A DNA stretch of 64,000 bases from Rahnella bonaserana (GTDB taxonomy: Bacteria > Pseudomonadota > Gammaproteobacteria > Enterobacterales > Enterobacteriaceae): the NCBI RefSeq assembly GCF_019049675.1, contig NZ_JAFMOW010000059.1, positions 124,001-188,000 on the forward strand, in the 5' to 3' direction. Below are positions 49,677 to 58,994 of this stretch, in pieces. Position numbers and translations under genes: made by a program. Position 1 is the stretch's first letter; every line of letters starts with the position of its first letter. A model generated the notes under the pieces. It saw only the letters and a list, made by a program, of their open reading frames with translations. It had not been told where the DNA came from and did no database searches.

Positions 49677-51131
49677 TCAGCTCGAGCAGGAGATCTCCAG
49701 GTGCTTTCCCCAGTCCGGCGGCAGTGCCGCCATCGGGTCATATTGCGCCGCGTCACTGTATGGATCACGCAGTGCCTGATGCAGCTGAGTCAGCGCACTG
49801 ATATCATCTTTTTCGGCACGTTCAATGGCCTGCTGCGCCAGGTAATTCCTTAATACCATCCTCGGATTACATTGTTTCATCGCATCCTGACGGGTCGCGT
49901 CAGCAATGTCTTCCGTTTGCAGACGCTGCCGGTAAGCCTGATACCAGCTGTCGAAAGCAGCACGATCAATAAACTCATCCCGCAGGGGGGAGCTGGCCTG
50001 TTGCTGTTCGGTGTGACTTAACATCCGGAAGGTTTGGGTGAAATCCCGGCCCTCTTTCGCCATCAGACTCAGTAAACCGGTCAGCAGGTCGTTGTCCTGT
50101 TTATTCTCGGTAAAGAAGCCCAGCTTACCGCGCATCAGCGTACCGTACGCCTTCATCAGCGCCGGCTCATATTCACCGAGCGCCGCCTGTAACTGTTCTG
50201 TAGTCATCAGACCGGACAACGTCTGCGCCAGTCGATGCAAATTCCAGTAGGCCACGGCAGGCTGATTATCGTAGCTGTAACGTCCCTGATGGTCTGAATG
50301 ATTACAGATGTAACCCGGCTGATAATCATCCAGAAAACCGAACGGACCGAAGTCGATGGTCAGCCCGAGAATAGACATATTGTCAGTATTCATCACGCCA
50401 TGAGCAAATCCGACGCTTTGCCATTGCGCCATCAAACTGGCGGTGCGTTGCACCACTTCTGTAAACCAGCGCTGATAACGCAAAGATTCAACCGGTTCAC
50501 TTTCCAGCAATTCCGGCCAATGGTGAGCAATCACATAATCGGCCAGTTGCTTCACCTGTTCTGGCTGTTTACGGTAATAGAAATGCTCGAAATGCCCGAA
50601 ACGAATATGGCTTTCAGCCACGCGGATCAGCATCGCACCTCGCTCCGGCTGTTCGCGAAATACAGGCTCATCGCTTGTAGCAATCGTCAATGCGCGGGTG
50701 GTGGGAATGGATAAATGATGCAGCGCTTCTGAGGCGAGAAACTCACGAACAACAGACCGTAATACTGCGCGCCCATCACCCATGCGCGAATACGGCGTCA
50801 GCCCGGCGCCCTTCAGGTGCCAGTCAACACGTTTGCCGCCAGGTAAAACCTGTTCTCCGAGCAAAATGCCGCGCCCGTCACCCAGTTGCCCCGCCCACAC
50901 ACCAAACTGATGCCCGCTGTAGACCTGCGCCAAAGGCAACATGCCCGGAAAGAATTTCTCACCGCACCAGTATTCACGGTGATCGGCGCCAAAAAGGGAT
51001 TCATCTAACCCCAGTTCCTGCGCCAGCGACTCGCTGTGGTAAAGCAGACGCGCACCTTTGAGGGGTGTCGGTTGCAGCGCGGTGTAAAAACCGGGCAACT
51101 GGTCTGCGTAATGGTGTTCGAATTGTGGCAT
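49677..51131 (-). CDS. selO: protein AMPylase SelO (YdiU)
   Basis: Pseudokinase-fold enzyme that transfers AMP to proteins, linked to oxidative stress; 484 residues (E. coli 478). Conserved segments: [78 protein letters not shown]. The C-terminus is EISCSS; the Cys three from the end corresponds to the selenocysteine site of eukaryotic SelO. Confidence 0.95.
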   Translation of the reverse strand: MPQFEHHYADQLPGFYTALQPTPLKGARLLYHSESLAQELGLDESLFGADHREYWCGEKFFPGMLPLAQVYSGHQFGVWAGQLGDGRGILLGEQVLPGGKRVDWHLKGAGLTPYSRMGDGRAVLRSVVREFLASEALHHLSIPTTRALTIATSDEPVFREQPERGAMLIRVAESHIRFGHFEHFYYRKQPEQVKQLADYVIAHHWPELLESEPVESLRYQRWFTEVVQRTASLMAQWQSVGFAHGVMNTDNMSILGLTIDFGPFGFLDDYQPGYICNHSDHQGRYSYDNQPAVAYWNLHRLAQTLSGLMTTEQLQAALGEYEPALMKAYGTLMRGKLGFFTENKQDNDLLTGLLSLMAKEGRDFTQTFRMLSHTEQQQASSPLRDEFIDRAAFDSWYQAYRQRLQTEDIADATRQDAMKQCNPRMVLRNYLAQQAIERAEKDDISALTQLHQALRDPYSDAAQYDPMAALPPDWGKHLEISCSS

Positions 51132-51255
51132 AAATCCCCCTTTTCTTTAGTGTAGGTCTGCTCCGTCGCGATTAACACGGAGTAAATGCAGGGAGATTAC
51201 TGACGCGCGGGATAAAAAATCCCGTAACAGCAGGTGCTGACCGGGATCTCCAGTA

Positions 51256-52002
51256 TCAAGACGGCAGTGACGATGAGTGAAATTGAGCAGGCTGGTTAAG
51301 CAGGCTGTCGAGCTCAGCGGAGTCAACGCCTGGCCACAACAGGCCTTTTACGCCCTGTATGTCCTTTTTATGCAATGCATCGAAATACTCCTGACTGTCC
51401 AGCCCGTCCACCACAATATTGCGGCAAAACCGGTTAACATTGCGGATTAATGACGGCATCACGATGGTAAAATGCTCACCCTCATAAAGTTGCCAGAAGA
51501 GGTTTTTATCCAGTTTCACCCACTGGAAAATATGGTCGAAAACCGGCGCCATCGTAATATTCCCGGAGCCAAAGTTCTCCAGCCACAAGGTGAAATCTTG
51601 CTTAAGTGCGACCAGTTGGGCGTTGTTTCTGCCCAGAGAAAGTTGCGGAAATGATTCGCTCAGATTGAGGTGAATAAAAGGATGGACCTTAAATGCCTCG
51701 CGTAAACTTTCATCCCCGAGTAATAAAGCCACCTGCTTTTCTTCAACACTGATATTCAAAATAACCTGATTTTCGTTAAACCATTGAGCATGCTGATTCG
51801 CCCAGACTTGCTGTTCATTGAGAAAACGCAGTAATTGCTGTGGCGTGAGAAGATTCAACACCAGTTCTGTGGGCATAACCAGCTTGCTGTCTGCACTAGA
51901 AAAACGGCAAATTAATTCAACGGCAAGCAATTTCCCTTCAATGGTGTAGACCGGCTGACACAGATAGCTACTGCTAAAGGCCGTATCGAATTGTATTTTC
52001 AT
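51256..52002 (-). CDS. rflP: degenerate EAL-domain anti-FlhDC factor RflP (YdiV)-like
   Basis: 248-residue degenerate EAL protein (E. coli YdiV 237). Aligning blocks: MKIQFDTAFSSSYLCQPVYTIEGKLLAVELICRFSS, HPFIHLNLSESFPQL, LENFGSGNITMAPVFDHIFQWVKLDKNLFW. The EAL triad is ELI and downstream metal-binding residues are altered, so no c-di-GMP hydrolysis is expected; E. coli YdiV instead binds FlhD and lowers flagellar gene expression. Position next to selO is as in E. coli. Start 52002 matches the E. coli MKI start; the open frame extends to 52059. Confidence 0.82.
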   Translation of the reverse strand: MKIQFDTAFSSSYLCQPVYTIEGKLLAVELICRFSSADSKLVMPTELVLNLLTPQQLLRFLNEQQVWANQHAQWFNENQVILNISVEEKQVALLLGDESLREAFKVHPFIHLNLSESFPQLSLGRNNAQLVALKQDFTLWLENFGSGNITMAPVFDHIFQWVKLDKNLFWQLYEGEHFTIVMPSLIRNVNRFCRNIVVDGLDSQEYFDALHKKDIQGVKGLLWPGVDSAELDSLLNQPAQFHSSSLPS

Positions 52003-52493
52003 TTTTATCCAAAACATCAACGGCACTGCTAATTGATTAATAACCTTTTTGACTATCAATCAGATCATAAAAATGCCGGAGCCCCGAGGCGTAACCGAAA
52101 CGTTAGAGAAATTGATATCAAGAAAGAGCCAGTCCGGTGGTCGGTACACAAAGACTACGGTGCTGATAGTAGCGAAATTAATCGTTGCAAGATGTAATCC
52201 CCCTTTCTCACCTTCTGTATGAGGGAGATGCCAGTCAATACAGGGGTTTCAGACTAATCTTATCGTCAGGAGAGAAAACACGCAACGTACAGTGTGAGCC
52301 CTGCCAGACATATTCAGAAAAATTAACGGTCACTATTTGCGCTATTGTCTTCGCAGAACCATCTGCAAATATTTTAGTTAATGGTTATAGTGTCTTATGA
52401 GATATGGCGCAAGTTATCCGCTTGCAAGTGAAGTATTCACTCAAAGCGTTTTCACTCCTCTAAACGAATAATAAATCTGAGGTTATTATAAAA
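52003..52493. other. gap between rflP and the GNAT gene
   Basis: 491 bp with divergent promoter regions expected. A 71-codon frame at 52185-52400 has no convincing start or recognisable product. I see no clear site or repeat. Confidence 0.4.
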
Positions 52494-53093
52494 ATGTCAG
52501 TCTCGTTATGGTTAAAAGAAACGGTACTGGAAAGCCGTACGATCAGTTTGCATCCTTTACGTCATGACCATGCAGATGCACTGGCTGAAGCGGCCGCCGA
52601 TGGGGAATTATGGCAGCTGTGGTTTACCTCCGTCCCCCGCCCGGAAACGGTTGGAAAGTATATTGCTGATGCACTGAGTGAACAGGCGGCAGGGCGCGCC
52701 CTGCCGTTCATTGTCGTTCATAACCAAACACAGAAAGTTATCGGCACGACGCGATTTTCTAACGCCGATGTGAAAAATCAGCGGCTGGAAATCGGCTTTA
52801 CCTGGTATGCGCAACGTTTCCAGCGAACCTCTGTAAATACCGAATGTAAGGCACTTATGCTGGAGCATGCGTTTGAACAACTTCAGGCGATTGCCGTCGA
52901 ATTCAGGACTCACTGGCATAATCATAAATCACGCGCAGCGATTATCCGTCTGGGCGCTAAACAGGATGGGGTCTTACGCAATCACAGCAAAAATGCTGAC
53001 GGGAGTTATCGTGATACGGTGGTGTTTTCCATCATTGACCATGAATGGCTGATGGTGAAGAGAAGCCTGCAACACAAGCTGAGCCGTGGCTAA
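52494..53093 (+). CDS. GNAT-family N-acetyltransferase (RimJ/RimL type)
   Basis: 199 residues, Acetyltransf_3-type. It opens ETVLESRTISLHPLRHDHADALAEAA, followed by PFIVVHNQTQKVIGTTRF, LEIGFTWYAQRFQRTSVNTECKALMLEHAFE (acetyl-CoA loop region) and VEFRTHWHNHKSRAAIIRLGAKQDGVLRNH. This order matches RimJ/RimL-like acetyltransferases, often annotated as protein or small-molecule acetylases. Substrate unknown. It is the last intact gene before the accessory island. Confidence 0.85.
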   Translation: MSVSLWLKETVLESRTISLHPLRHDHADALAEAAADGELWQLWFTSVPRPETVGKYIADALSEQAAGRALPFIVVHNQTQKVIGTTRFSNADVKNQRLEIGFTWYAQRFQRTSVNTECKALMLEHAFEQLQAIAVEFRTHWHNHKSRAAIIRLGAKQDGVLRNHSKNADGSYRDTVVFSIIDHEWLMVKRSLQHKLSRG

Positions 53094-53098
53094 ATATT

Positions 53099-53111
53099 TC
53101 CCGGAAAACGC
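53099..53111. repeat. 13-bp direct repeat, left copy
   Basis: TCCCGGAAAACGC, identical to 54823-54835, lies immediately 3' of the GNAT gene and borders the lplA relic. Confidence 0.8.
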
Positions 53112-53250
53112 TTATCGACAACTCACTCGGCTGCACCAATAACGGCGCAGGGTTCAGGCTGCCAGTAAAAACCTGCGCGCAGAAGATGCAGCATTTTCAA
53201 CGTCAGTGTTGATTTTCTACACCACTCCCGCCAAAACGTTCGTAAGGGAC
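53112..53250 (-). pseudogene. relic of an internal lplA segment
   Basis: This stretch aligns without gaps to 54981-55119 inside lplA (offset 1869), with long identical blocks such as AACGGCGCAGGGTTCAGGCT and clear matches on both sides, but it has many substitutions and no open frame. It is a degenerate copy of part of the lplA 3' half, in the same orientation, and lies at the far end of the accessory module from intact lplA. Confidence 0.8.
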
Positions 53251-53268
53251 TTATGTGACATCTATCAG

Positions 53269-53754
53269 TTATGCTGTGGTTCGTTCATTCCAGGCGTCGG
53301 TATATTGAATATTGCCATCAACATACTTCCAGGTGATTTTCTCATAACGAAGTGCAACATTTTCCATATGGCCTGTACCAGGACAACCACGGGTATCGTG
53401 CATCATTGGCGTTACAGAAATAACCTTTACTTTTTCAAGCAAAATGTTGAAGTACTCGACCTCTTGCCCTGCATCGTTGATGCAATACCACTTAATTTCA
53501 GCAGAGTGCAAAGTTTGCCCCGTCCCTACTGCCTTGTATAAGTAAGGACTTGATGAGTCGATTTCCTTGTCGAACTGGAACGGAGCATGTTGTCGAGTGC
53601 CTGTGAGTTTCCCTGTGTTGCTATCAGTTGGAATACTCAGGTTATGATGAATGGATCTTAGTTCTATGCTTCCTTCACGATCTCATACATCAGATGAACC
53701 ACGGATATTTGCTCCGCCATCGTCTTTAAGCCATAAGTGAACTGGTACAGCCAT
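53269..53754 (-). pseudogene. hcp: type VI secretion tube protein Hcp, broken by an in-frame stop
   Basis: Translating from ATG 53754 (AAGGAG 8 nt upstream) gives a full-length Hcp1-type product of 161 codons interrupted only by TGA at codon 24 (53683-53685). The start MAVPVHLWLKDDGGANIRG, central SSSPYLYKAVGTGQTLHSAEIKWY and C-terminal YEKITWKYVDGNIQYTDAWNERTTA are typical. Codon 24 is where homologs read DVQDREGSIE. No frameshift is present, so the lesion is a single nonsense codon. An internal ATG could still give an 80-residue C-terminal piece. It is 15 bp downstream of the DUF1493-like gene. Confidence 0.88.
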
Positions 53755-53769
53755 GGGTATAGCTCCTTG

Positions 53770-54096
53770 CTAATCGTACAACCATTTACCGGCTTTTGCC
53801 GACTCTATCAACATACCAATAGTAAAATCGGGTACTTGAACTGGTATTACTTTTTTGAATGGATTCCAAGAAATATATACATCTGGGTAATATGTTTCAG
53901 TACAATAATTACCTTTATCAACATTGAACTTTGCAAAGTACTCATTCATTAAATCATCAATTTCATACTCATCAATGCTTAAGTCTGTATCGAGATCTGT
54001 ATCAGGTGTTAGTATTACTTTTTTAATATTGAACAGATAGATACCGGCATAAGGCCGGATGAAGTCATAGATTTGTTGTTCCATATTGTCTACCAT
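53770..54096 (-). CDS. DUF1493-like small acidic protein
   Basis: 108 residues, acidic, no signal peptide. It has an acyl-carrier-like helix pattern (PDTDLDTDLSIDEYEIDDLMNEYFAKFNVD) without the phosphopantetheine serine motif DSL, and a C-terminal IPVQVPDFTIGMLIESAKAGKWLYD, resembling DUF1493 proteins of enterics. Function unknown; in other genomes such genes accompany STM2901-family genes. Its ATG overlaps the upstream gene's stop by 7 bp, so translation is coupled. The region is visibly AT-rich relative to neighbours, suggesting acquisition. Confidence 0.75.
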   Translation of the reverse strand: MVDNMEQQIYDFIRPYAGIYLFNIKKVILTPDTDLDTDLSIDEYEIDDLMNEYFAKFNVDKGNYCTETYYPDVYISWNPFKKVIPVQVPDFTIGMLIESAKAGKWLYD

Positions 54097-54554
54097 AATT
54101 TATCATTATCCCTTGCTATCATGTTGTAATCACGAATTGACTTGTAAGTGATTTCAGAAACATCAGCAGCAAGTACAATAATACCAAGTAAGGGAATATT
54201 ACGGCCTACAAATGGGGCTATATTACGAACCATCACTCGCCTTGTTGTCCAAGGCGTATATCCCCCTAACCAAGTTGGTAAGGAGACCCCAAAAGGAAAT
54301 TTCGACTTCTTAAAGACTGTTCGTGCTGCTTTAGATGCGTGTGAAGTACCTTTGGTAGCACCCATAGGTTTCGCTCTGGTTGATAGATCATTCCTGCCAG
54401 AAAGGATTGCAACTATAGCTCCGAAATCTACGATACCTAAACCGAATTGATCTACTGTATTTTCGCAGAAGATCATAAAAAGCATCTGACCAGCAGTTAA
54501 ATTTGACTTGCCCGCATAAAAGTATGTTCCATTTAGTTCTTCAACCGTATCCAT
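54090..54554 (-). CDS. STM2901-family-like protein
   Basis: 154 residues from ATG 54554 with AAAGGGA 6 nt upstream; the open frame to 54611 is not used. Features: NGTYFYAGKSNLTAGQMLFMIFCENTVDQFG, a small-residue hydrophobic stretch IVDFGAIVAILSGRN, KPMGATKGTSHASKAARTVF, then RNIAPFVGRNIPLLGIIVLAADVSEITY, a second hydrophobic segment. This matches the pattern I recall for STM2901-family proteins. Role unknown; the pairing with DUF1493 and the adjacent hcp suggest a link to type VI secretion cargo or immunity, which is inference. First gene of the three-gene unit. Confidence 0.72.
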   Translation of the reverse strand: MDTVEELNGTYFYAGKSNLTAGQMLFMIFCENTVDQFGLGIVDFGAIVAILSGRNDLSTRAKPMGATKGTSHASKAARTVFKKSKFPFGVSLPTWLGGYTPWTTRRVMVRNIAPFVGRNIPLLGIIVLAADVSEITYKSIRDYNMIARDNDKLW

Positions 54555-54864
54555 ACACTTTCCCTTTATGTGACCTCTAAAGAGTATACAACTGATTAAA
54601 TTATTGAACATTAAAATGAGAGTGCAAAATATCTGATTATTTAATAATTGACACCTGGATTACTTACGAATAATACCTATCGATTATTTAAACCATGAAC
54701 ATACCACTTGCTTTTATTTTATTCCTTTGAGCATAACCTCATAAACCGGCTTTCATTTATTTATAGTAATAATTATAGATAGCCTTATTACCCAGAAACT
54801 TTAGCCAATAAAGCGGAGTACCTCCCGGAAAACGCATAAGACTGCAATCTCCGGGAATTCAAAT
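54555..54864. other. AT-rich gap between the accessory unit and lplA
   Basis: 310 bp, strongly AT-rich from 54590 to 54800, probably holding the promoter of the STM2901-like gene. It ends with the 13-bp repeat and a CTCCGGGAATT segment just 3' of lplA. No gene seen. Confidence 0.5.
54823..54835. repeat. 13-bp direct repeat, right copy
   Basis: TCCCGGAAAACGC, identical to 53099-53111, 29 nt 3' of the lplA stop. The two copies bracket the lplA relic and the accessory genes. Confidence 0.8.
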
Positions 54865-55878
54865 CTACTGTATACAAAGCACCAGCCAGGATTGCAGTTC
54901 GGTCAGTTCTGCCCGCATCGTGGGATTCTGCTCAATGATTTTCTGGCACGTTTGCCCGATATCCTGCGCATGATAGCGTGTACCGACGAGTGCGTCGGCT
55001 AAAGCCAGTAACGGCGCAGGGTTCAGGCTGTCAGTGAAAATCTGCGCACGGCTGATGCTGCCTTTTTCAACGTCAAAGTGAATATCCACGCCGCCCCAGA
55101 CAAAACGCTCGTTCAGCAGATGGCTGAACGCCGGTGCTTTGCCGAAGTTCCATTCCCAACTGCTTTGTTTAGCGAATCGCTCCGGGAAGCCCGGAATGTC
55201 TGGGAAGACATCCGGGGAGATAATTTCCGGCTCCACACTCGCGCCGTACCAGTCGAAGAAAGCGGCAGTGACGGCTTCACAAATCTGCTCGTGGTTGATG
55301 TCCGGCACGAACTCACTGAGATTCGCCACCCTTGAGCGCACTGATGTAATTCCCTTCGCCTGCAGTTTTTTAACATCAGGATTGAGATAGTTTGCCAGAC
55401 GGCTCAGGTCAGCATTGAGAAGCAATGTGCCGTGATGAAAACCGCGGTCTGCGGTTTCACGGTAAGCTGACCCCGAGATTTTCCGCTCTCCTTCAGCGGT
55501 CTGCACCACCAGGTCGTTGCGACCGGAAGCACTGGCATCAATCCCCAAACGTTTTAAGGCATTGAGGATTATGTTAGTCGAGACACTTTTGTCATATTCC
55601 GGTTTACCGGCCATAAACGTGAAGCAGGTATTGCCCAGATCATGAAACACCGCGCCACCGCCACTGCTGCGACGCGCCAGACGAATGCCGTCTTCTTCCA
55701 TCCTCCGGGTATTACATTCTTTCCAGGGATTTTGTGCCTGCCCGATCACTACCGTTTCGGCATTACGCCAGAGGAATAAAACCCGCTGAGTCGTCATTTC
55801 GCGGAAAATGCAATCTTCTACGGCAAGGTTGAACCAGGGATCGTAAGAGTCGGAAAGTAATAGTCTGAGAGGTTTCAT
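54865..55878 (-). CDS. lplA: lipoate-protein ligase A
   Basis: Activates and attaches free lipoate to the E2 subunits of 2-oxoacid dehydrogenases and GcvH; 337 residues, about the E. coli length. Signatures: [71 protein letters not shown] (catalytic Lys region), [22 protein letters not shown], and the C-terminal accessory domain. E. coli places lplA elsewhere, so its location between selO/ydiV and nlpC is a difference. Confidence 0.95.
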   Translation of the reverse strand: MKPLRLLLSDSYDPWFNLAVEDCIFREMTTQRVLFLWRNAETVVIGQAQNPWKECNTRRMEEDGIRLARRSSGGGAVFHDLGNTCFTFMAGKPEYDKSVSTNIILNALKRLGIDASASGRNDLVVQTAEGERKISGSAYRETADRGFHHGTLLLNADLSRLANYLNPDVKKLQAKGITSVRSRVANLSEFVPDINHEQICEAVTAAFFDWYGASVEPEIISPDVFPDIPGFPERFAKQSSWEWNFGKAPAFSHLLNERFVWGGVDIHFDVEKGSISRAQIFTDSLNPAPLLALADALVGTRYHAQDIGQTCQKIIEQNPTMRAELTELQSWLVLCIQ

Positions 55879-55973
55879 CGCATATTCATCCTGAATGAGT
55901 CTGCTCTGATAATAACAGCAAAAAACAGGATGAAATACGCAGTGAAATCAGGGGGAATGGATTTTATGCCGTA

Positions 55974-56453
55974 TCAGATACGGCGAGCCTGCCAGTACAC
56001 TTTGCGCCAGTAAACGTTATCGAGCGAGGAACGCGTCACGCCCTGACTGGTAGAGGCGTGAATAAACTGGTCTTCGGTATCATAAATCCCGACGTGCAAA
56101 CCATTCTCTCCACTGCCGGTTTTAAAGAAAACCAGATCGCCTGGAAGCAGTTCATCACGGGAGACTTTTGTACCGATTTTAGTCTGATCGACCGTTGTTC
56201 TTGGCAAGACCACCCCAAAACGATCGCGATAAGTGCGAAAGACAAAGCCCGAGCAATCAACACCGTTGGGTTGTAAGCCGCCATAGCGATAAGGCGCGCC
56301 GTGCCACTGACTGAGCTGGTCATTGAGCTCGGCAACCACAGTAATAGAATCAGCAAACCGGCCACTTGGCGGTGGAGCGTGGCTGCTGCAACCGTTAAGA
56401 ATTAACGCGGCAACAGCCAGCAGGGAATACATGGATACGGACGACCAGCGCAT
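55974..56453 (-). CDS. nlpC: lipoprotein NlpC, NlpC/P60 family
   Basis: 159-residue lipoprotein, the name-giving member of the NlpC/P60 peptidases. Signal peptide MRWSSVSMYSLLAVAALILNGC ends in a lipobox-like LNGC. The catalytic Cys is in GVDCSGFVFRTY, the His in GENGLHVGIYD, and the polar residue in FIHASTSQGV. ATG 56453 is preceded by AGGAAGGA. It is codirectional with and 155 bp downstream of the arn genes. Confidence 0.93.
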   Translation of the reverse strand: MRWSSVSMYSLLAVAALILNGCSSHAPPPSGRFADSITVVAELNDQLSQWHGAPYRYGGLQPNGVDCSGFVFRTYRDRFGVVLPRTTVDQTKIGTKVSRDELLPGDLVFFKTGSGENGLHVGIYDTEDQFIHASTSQGVTRSSLDNVYWRKVYWQARRI

Positions 56454-56608
56454 AGTGCATTCCTTCCTCAATAGCGTCACGGCATCAACGGAACACGAAG
56501 GTTTACGCGGGCCGGATAAGTCGCCGTTATCTAAGAACTAATAGAATTTAGCGCTATTTTATCCGTCATCCAATCTTTAATGATGATTTTTATCGTTTCA
56601 GAATAAAT

Positions 56609-56998
56609 TTATTCAGGCTTTTTTGCAGGTTTGCTGTGAATCAACCAGACACCGGACAAGATAAGCAAACCGCCCGCCGTTTTGGTTAAGCTGATGCTTT
56701 CATTGAACCAGGGCAAAGTCACCGCAGCGATATACACCAGCGCATAGCTTAGACTCAGCAGGGTATAAGCGCGGTTGAGCGGCAAATGCCTTAAGGCAAA
56801 GAACCAGCAGCCCATTGATAATACATAGCCGCATAAGCCCAAAAATACGGCAATCAGCGCGGTTAAATGGCTAAGAACAAACGAGGTATCGGCTGCCGAC
56901 AGAGCAAACCACGGGATCTGCACCATCCCCCATTTCATCAGCAACTGCGCTGCTGTTACCAGTACGACGCTGGCCCCGCCCCACAGATAGCCTTTCAT
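56609..56998 (-). CDS. arnF: undecaprenyl-phosphate-L-Ara4N flippase subunit ArnF
   Basis: Four-helix SMR/EmrE-type membrane protein, 129 residues (E. coli 128), which with ArnE flips undecaprenyl-phosphate-Ara4N to the periplasmic face. [23 protein letters not shown] is the conserved third helix. ATG 56998 overlaps the arnE stop by 4 bp. Confidence 0.92.
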   Translation of the reverse strand: MKGYLWGGASVVLVTAAQLLMKWGMVQIPWFALSAADTSFVLSHLTALIAVFLGLCGYVLSMGCWFFALRHLPLNRAYTLLSLSYALVYIAAVTLPWFNESISLTKTAGGLLILSGVWLIHSKPAKKPE

Positions 56999-57327
56999 AA
57001 GCTGACACTCATCAGTGCGATCCCCGACATGATTAACACGACGCCGCACCAGTGGCGTCCGTCGACGTATTCATGGAAAAACCAGCGGGCACATAATGTG
57101 ATGAGGACGAAATTGAGACTGAGCATTGGGTACGCCTGACTGAGCGGCAGCAGTTGTAACACCCGCAGCCACAATAACATGGCGATGCCAAGCAGCAGCA
57201 CCGCCAGACCAAGCCAGCGCAGGACCCGCGCCATACCGTCAGCGGACACCTGCGCAGCCTGCTTCTGACAAAGCTGGCCGGCACAGGTGATCACACTGAC
57301 TGCCAGAACCAGAAGGAATCCGGTCAT
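56995..57327 (-). CDS. arnE: undecaprenyl-phosphate-L-Ara4N flippase subunit ArnE
   Basis: SMR-type four-helix protein of 110 residues and partner of Arn[32 protein letters not shown] carries the conserved family segment (QAYPMLSLN). Overlaps arnT by 4 bp and arnF by 4 bp, so the three are translationally coupled. Confidence 0.93.
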   Translation of the reverse strand: MTGFLLVLAVSVITCAGQLCQKQAAQVSADGMARVLRWLGLAVLLLGIAMLLWLRVLQLLPLSQAYPMLSLNFVLITLCARWFFHEYVDGRHWCGVVLIMSGIALMSVSL

Positions 57328-58994
57328 GGCAGTTTTTTGTAGAACAGCAGCGCCTGACGGTCGATTAGGATCGTCTGATCAGCAGCCGGCATAGTCGATT
57401 TCACATGCGCATTTCGATCAAGTCTGAGGATCACAGAAACATTTCCTTCCTGACGGGCTTTCTGCAGCCATGCCGGGAAGCCTGCCGCGTCAATAAAGTT
57501 ATCTTTAGCATCAGGATAACTTAATCCGTATTGCAGCTCGCCTTTTTCATCAAACATCAGAATATCACTGCGTTTAAGCGCCCAGGCGACAGCAGTAGCC
57601 ACACCGACATTATCCGTCAGGACATAACGGCTGTCCTGCAACAGACTCATGTTTTTCTCTAAAAACACTTGCGGCTGTTTAGAATCCATCACCTTTTGAG
57701 GAATAGCTTGCCCGACCAGCAGCGCCAATACCAGCGGGCAGGCAGCGCCCCAGTACCAGCGTGTCTTCACCTCGGTCAGAGACATTGCCCCTGCCAGCGC
57801 CCAGACGGCAAAACAGAGAATACCGATCAGAGCGCGGGGTAATTCCGTACGGGTAAAGACGGCTTTAACATGGAACGGCAGAATGCCGGATATCACCAGT
57901 ACGGCAACCGCCATCAGAACACCAAAGATGATGTTGATGACACCATTCGCTTTCAGTGCGCGTAACTTCCCGGACTGACGGATCTGTTCAAGATAATCGG
58001 CCATCAGCAAGGCAATCGGCGCAAAGCACGGCAGAATGTAAGTCGGCAGTTTACCTTTGGCGATGCTGAAGAAGATCAGCGGCATAATCGCCCAGCTCAG
58101 CAGGAAGAACAGCTCCGGGCGCATAACTCGCTTAGTCCAGCCCTCACGCAGCGCACCCGGCAACAGGCCGAGCCACGGCAGAACGCCCAGACAGAGCACG
58201 GGCAGATAGAACCAGAACGGCGCTTTATGTTGTGCATCCGCGTCTGCAAATCGCTGAATATGTTCGACCCAGAAGAAGTAATTCCAAAAATCGGGTTCAT
58301 GCCGCGCAATCGCCAACACCCAGGGCAGGCTCAGAACCACAGCACTCAAAACCGCCAGCGGCCCCCAGCCAAACAGGGTTTTAAAACGCTTTTCACGCCA
58401 GACAATCGGCAGAACCGCAATCACCGGCAGCGCCAGCGCCAGAAAACCTTTGGTCATAAAGCCCATACCGCAGGCCAGTCCAAGCGCTATCCAGCTCATG
58501 GCTTTTTGCGGTGTACGCGAAACCCGCAGGCAGAACCAGGTCGCCACCATAGCCGCGGTCATCCAAAGCGTGATCATCGGATCAAGAACGCTGTAGGTGC
58601 CGATACTGAACACCAGCAGGGTGGAAAGGTAGATCAACGCGGCAGTGTATGCAGTCTGGCGATTGCGCCACATCAGATTTGCCAGCCAGAACACCAGAAT
58701 GGCGCTCAGCATAGTGCTGAATACTGAACCAAAACGCACCGCAAAGTTGCTGTCACCAAAAATCATCTGGCTGATATTGTTAAACCAGTAACCTGCCACC
58801 GGTTTTTCGAAATAGCGCAATCCGAGAAGATGAGGCACAACCCAGTCGCCACGCTGAAGCATTTCGCGGCTGATTTCGGCATAACGGGTTTCATCAGGTT
58901 GCCATAACAGGCGGGTATTTAGTGGAACAAGATAAACGAGCGCGAAGAACACCAGGATCATGGTGCTCCATACGCCTTTAATAGTTTTCGACAT
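57324..58994 (-). CDS. arnT: lipid A 4-amino-4-deoxy-L-arabinosyltransferase ArnT
   Basis: GT83-type integral membrane glycosyltransferase adding Ara4N to lipid A phosphates, giving resistance to polymyxin and cationic peptides; 556 residues (E. coli 550). The first periplasmic loop has [18 protein letters not shown] (catalytic Asp/Glu) and [19 protein letters not shown]; about 12-13 helices follow, then a C-terminal periplasmic domain. ATG 58994 shares a base with the arnD stop; the open frame to 59114 is not used. Confidence 0.94.
   Translation of the reverse strand: MSKTIKGVWSTMILVFFALVYLVPLNTRLLWQPDETRYAEISREMLQRGDWVVPHLLGLRYFEKPVAGYWFNNISQMIFGDSNFAVRFGSVFSTMLSAILVFWLANLMWRNRQTAYTAALIYLSTLLVFSIGTYSVLDPMITLWMTAAMVATWFCLRVSRTPQKAMSWIALGLACGMGFMTKGFLALALPVIAVLPIVWREKRFKTLFGWGPLAVLSAVVLSLPWVLAIARHEPDFWNYFFWVEHIQRFADADAQHKAPFWFYLPVLCLGVLPWLGLLPGALREGWTKRVMRPELFFLLSWAIMPLIFFSIAKGKLPTYILPCFAPIALLMADYLEQIRQSGKLRALKANGVINIIFGVLMAVAVLVISGILPFHVKAVFTRTELPRALIGILCFAVWALAGAMSLTEVKTRWYWGAACPLVLALLVGQAIPQKVMDSKQPQVFLEKNMSLLQDSRYVLTDNVGVATAVAWALKRSDILMFDEKGELQYGLSYPDAKDNFIDAAGFPAWLQKARQEGNVSVILRLDRNAHVKSTMPAADQTILIDRQALLFYKKLP

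Noticed and set aside
49677..51131. Selenocysteine near the SelO C-terminus
   Set aside because: The codon is TGC (Cys), as in other enterics; there is no internal TGA.
52185..52400. 71-codon frame upstream of the GNAT gene
   Set aside because: It has a non-ATG start, no ribosome site, no recognisable product and no supporting context.
53206..53541. 111-codon plus-strand frame in the accessory island
   Set aside because: It is the antisense of the hcp pseudogene, whose protein signal on the minus strand is clear.
53683..53685. TGA in hcp as a selenocysteine codon
   Set aside because: Hcp proteins have no conserved Cys or Sec here; a nonsense mutation is the simpler reading.
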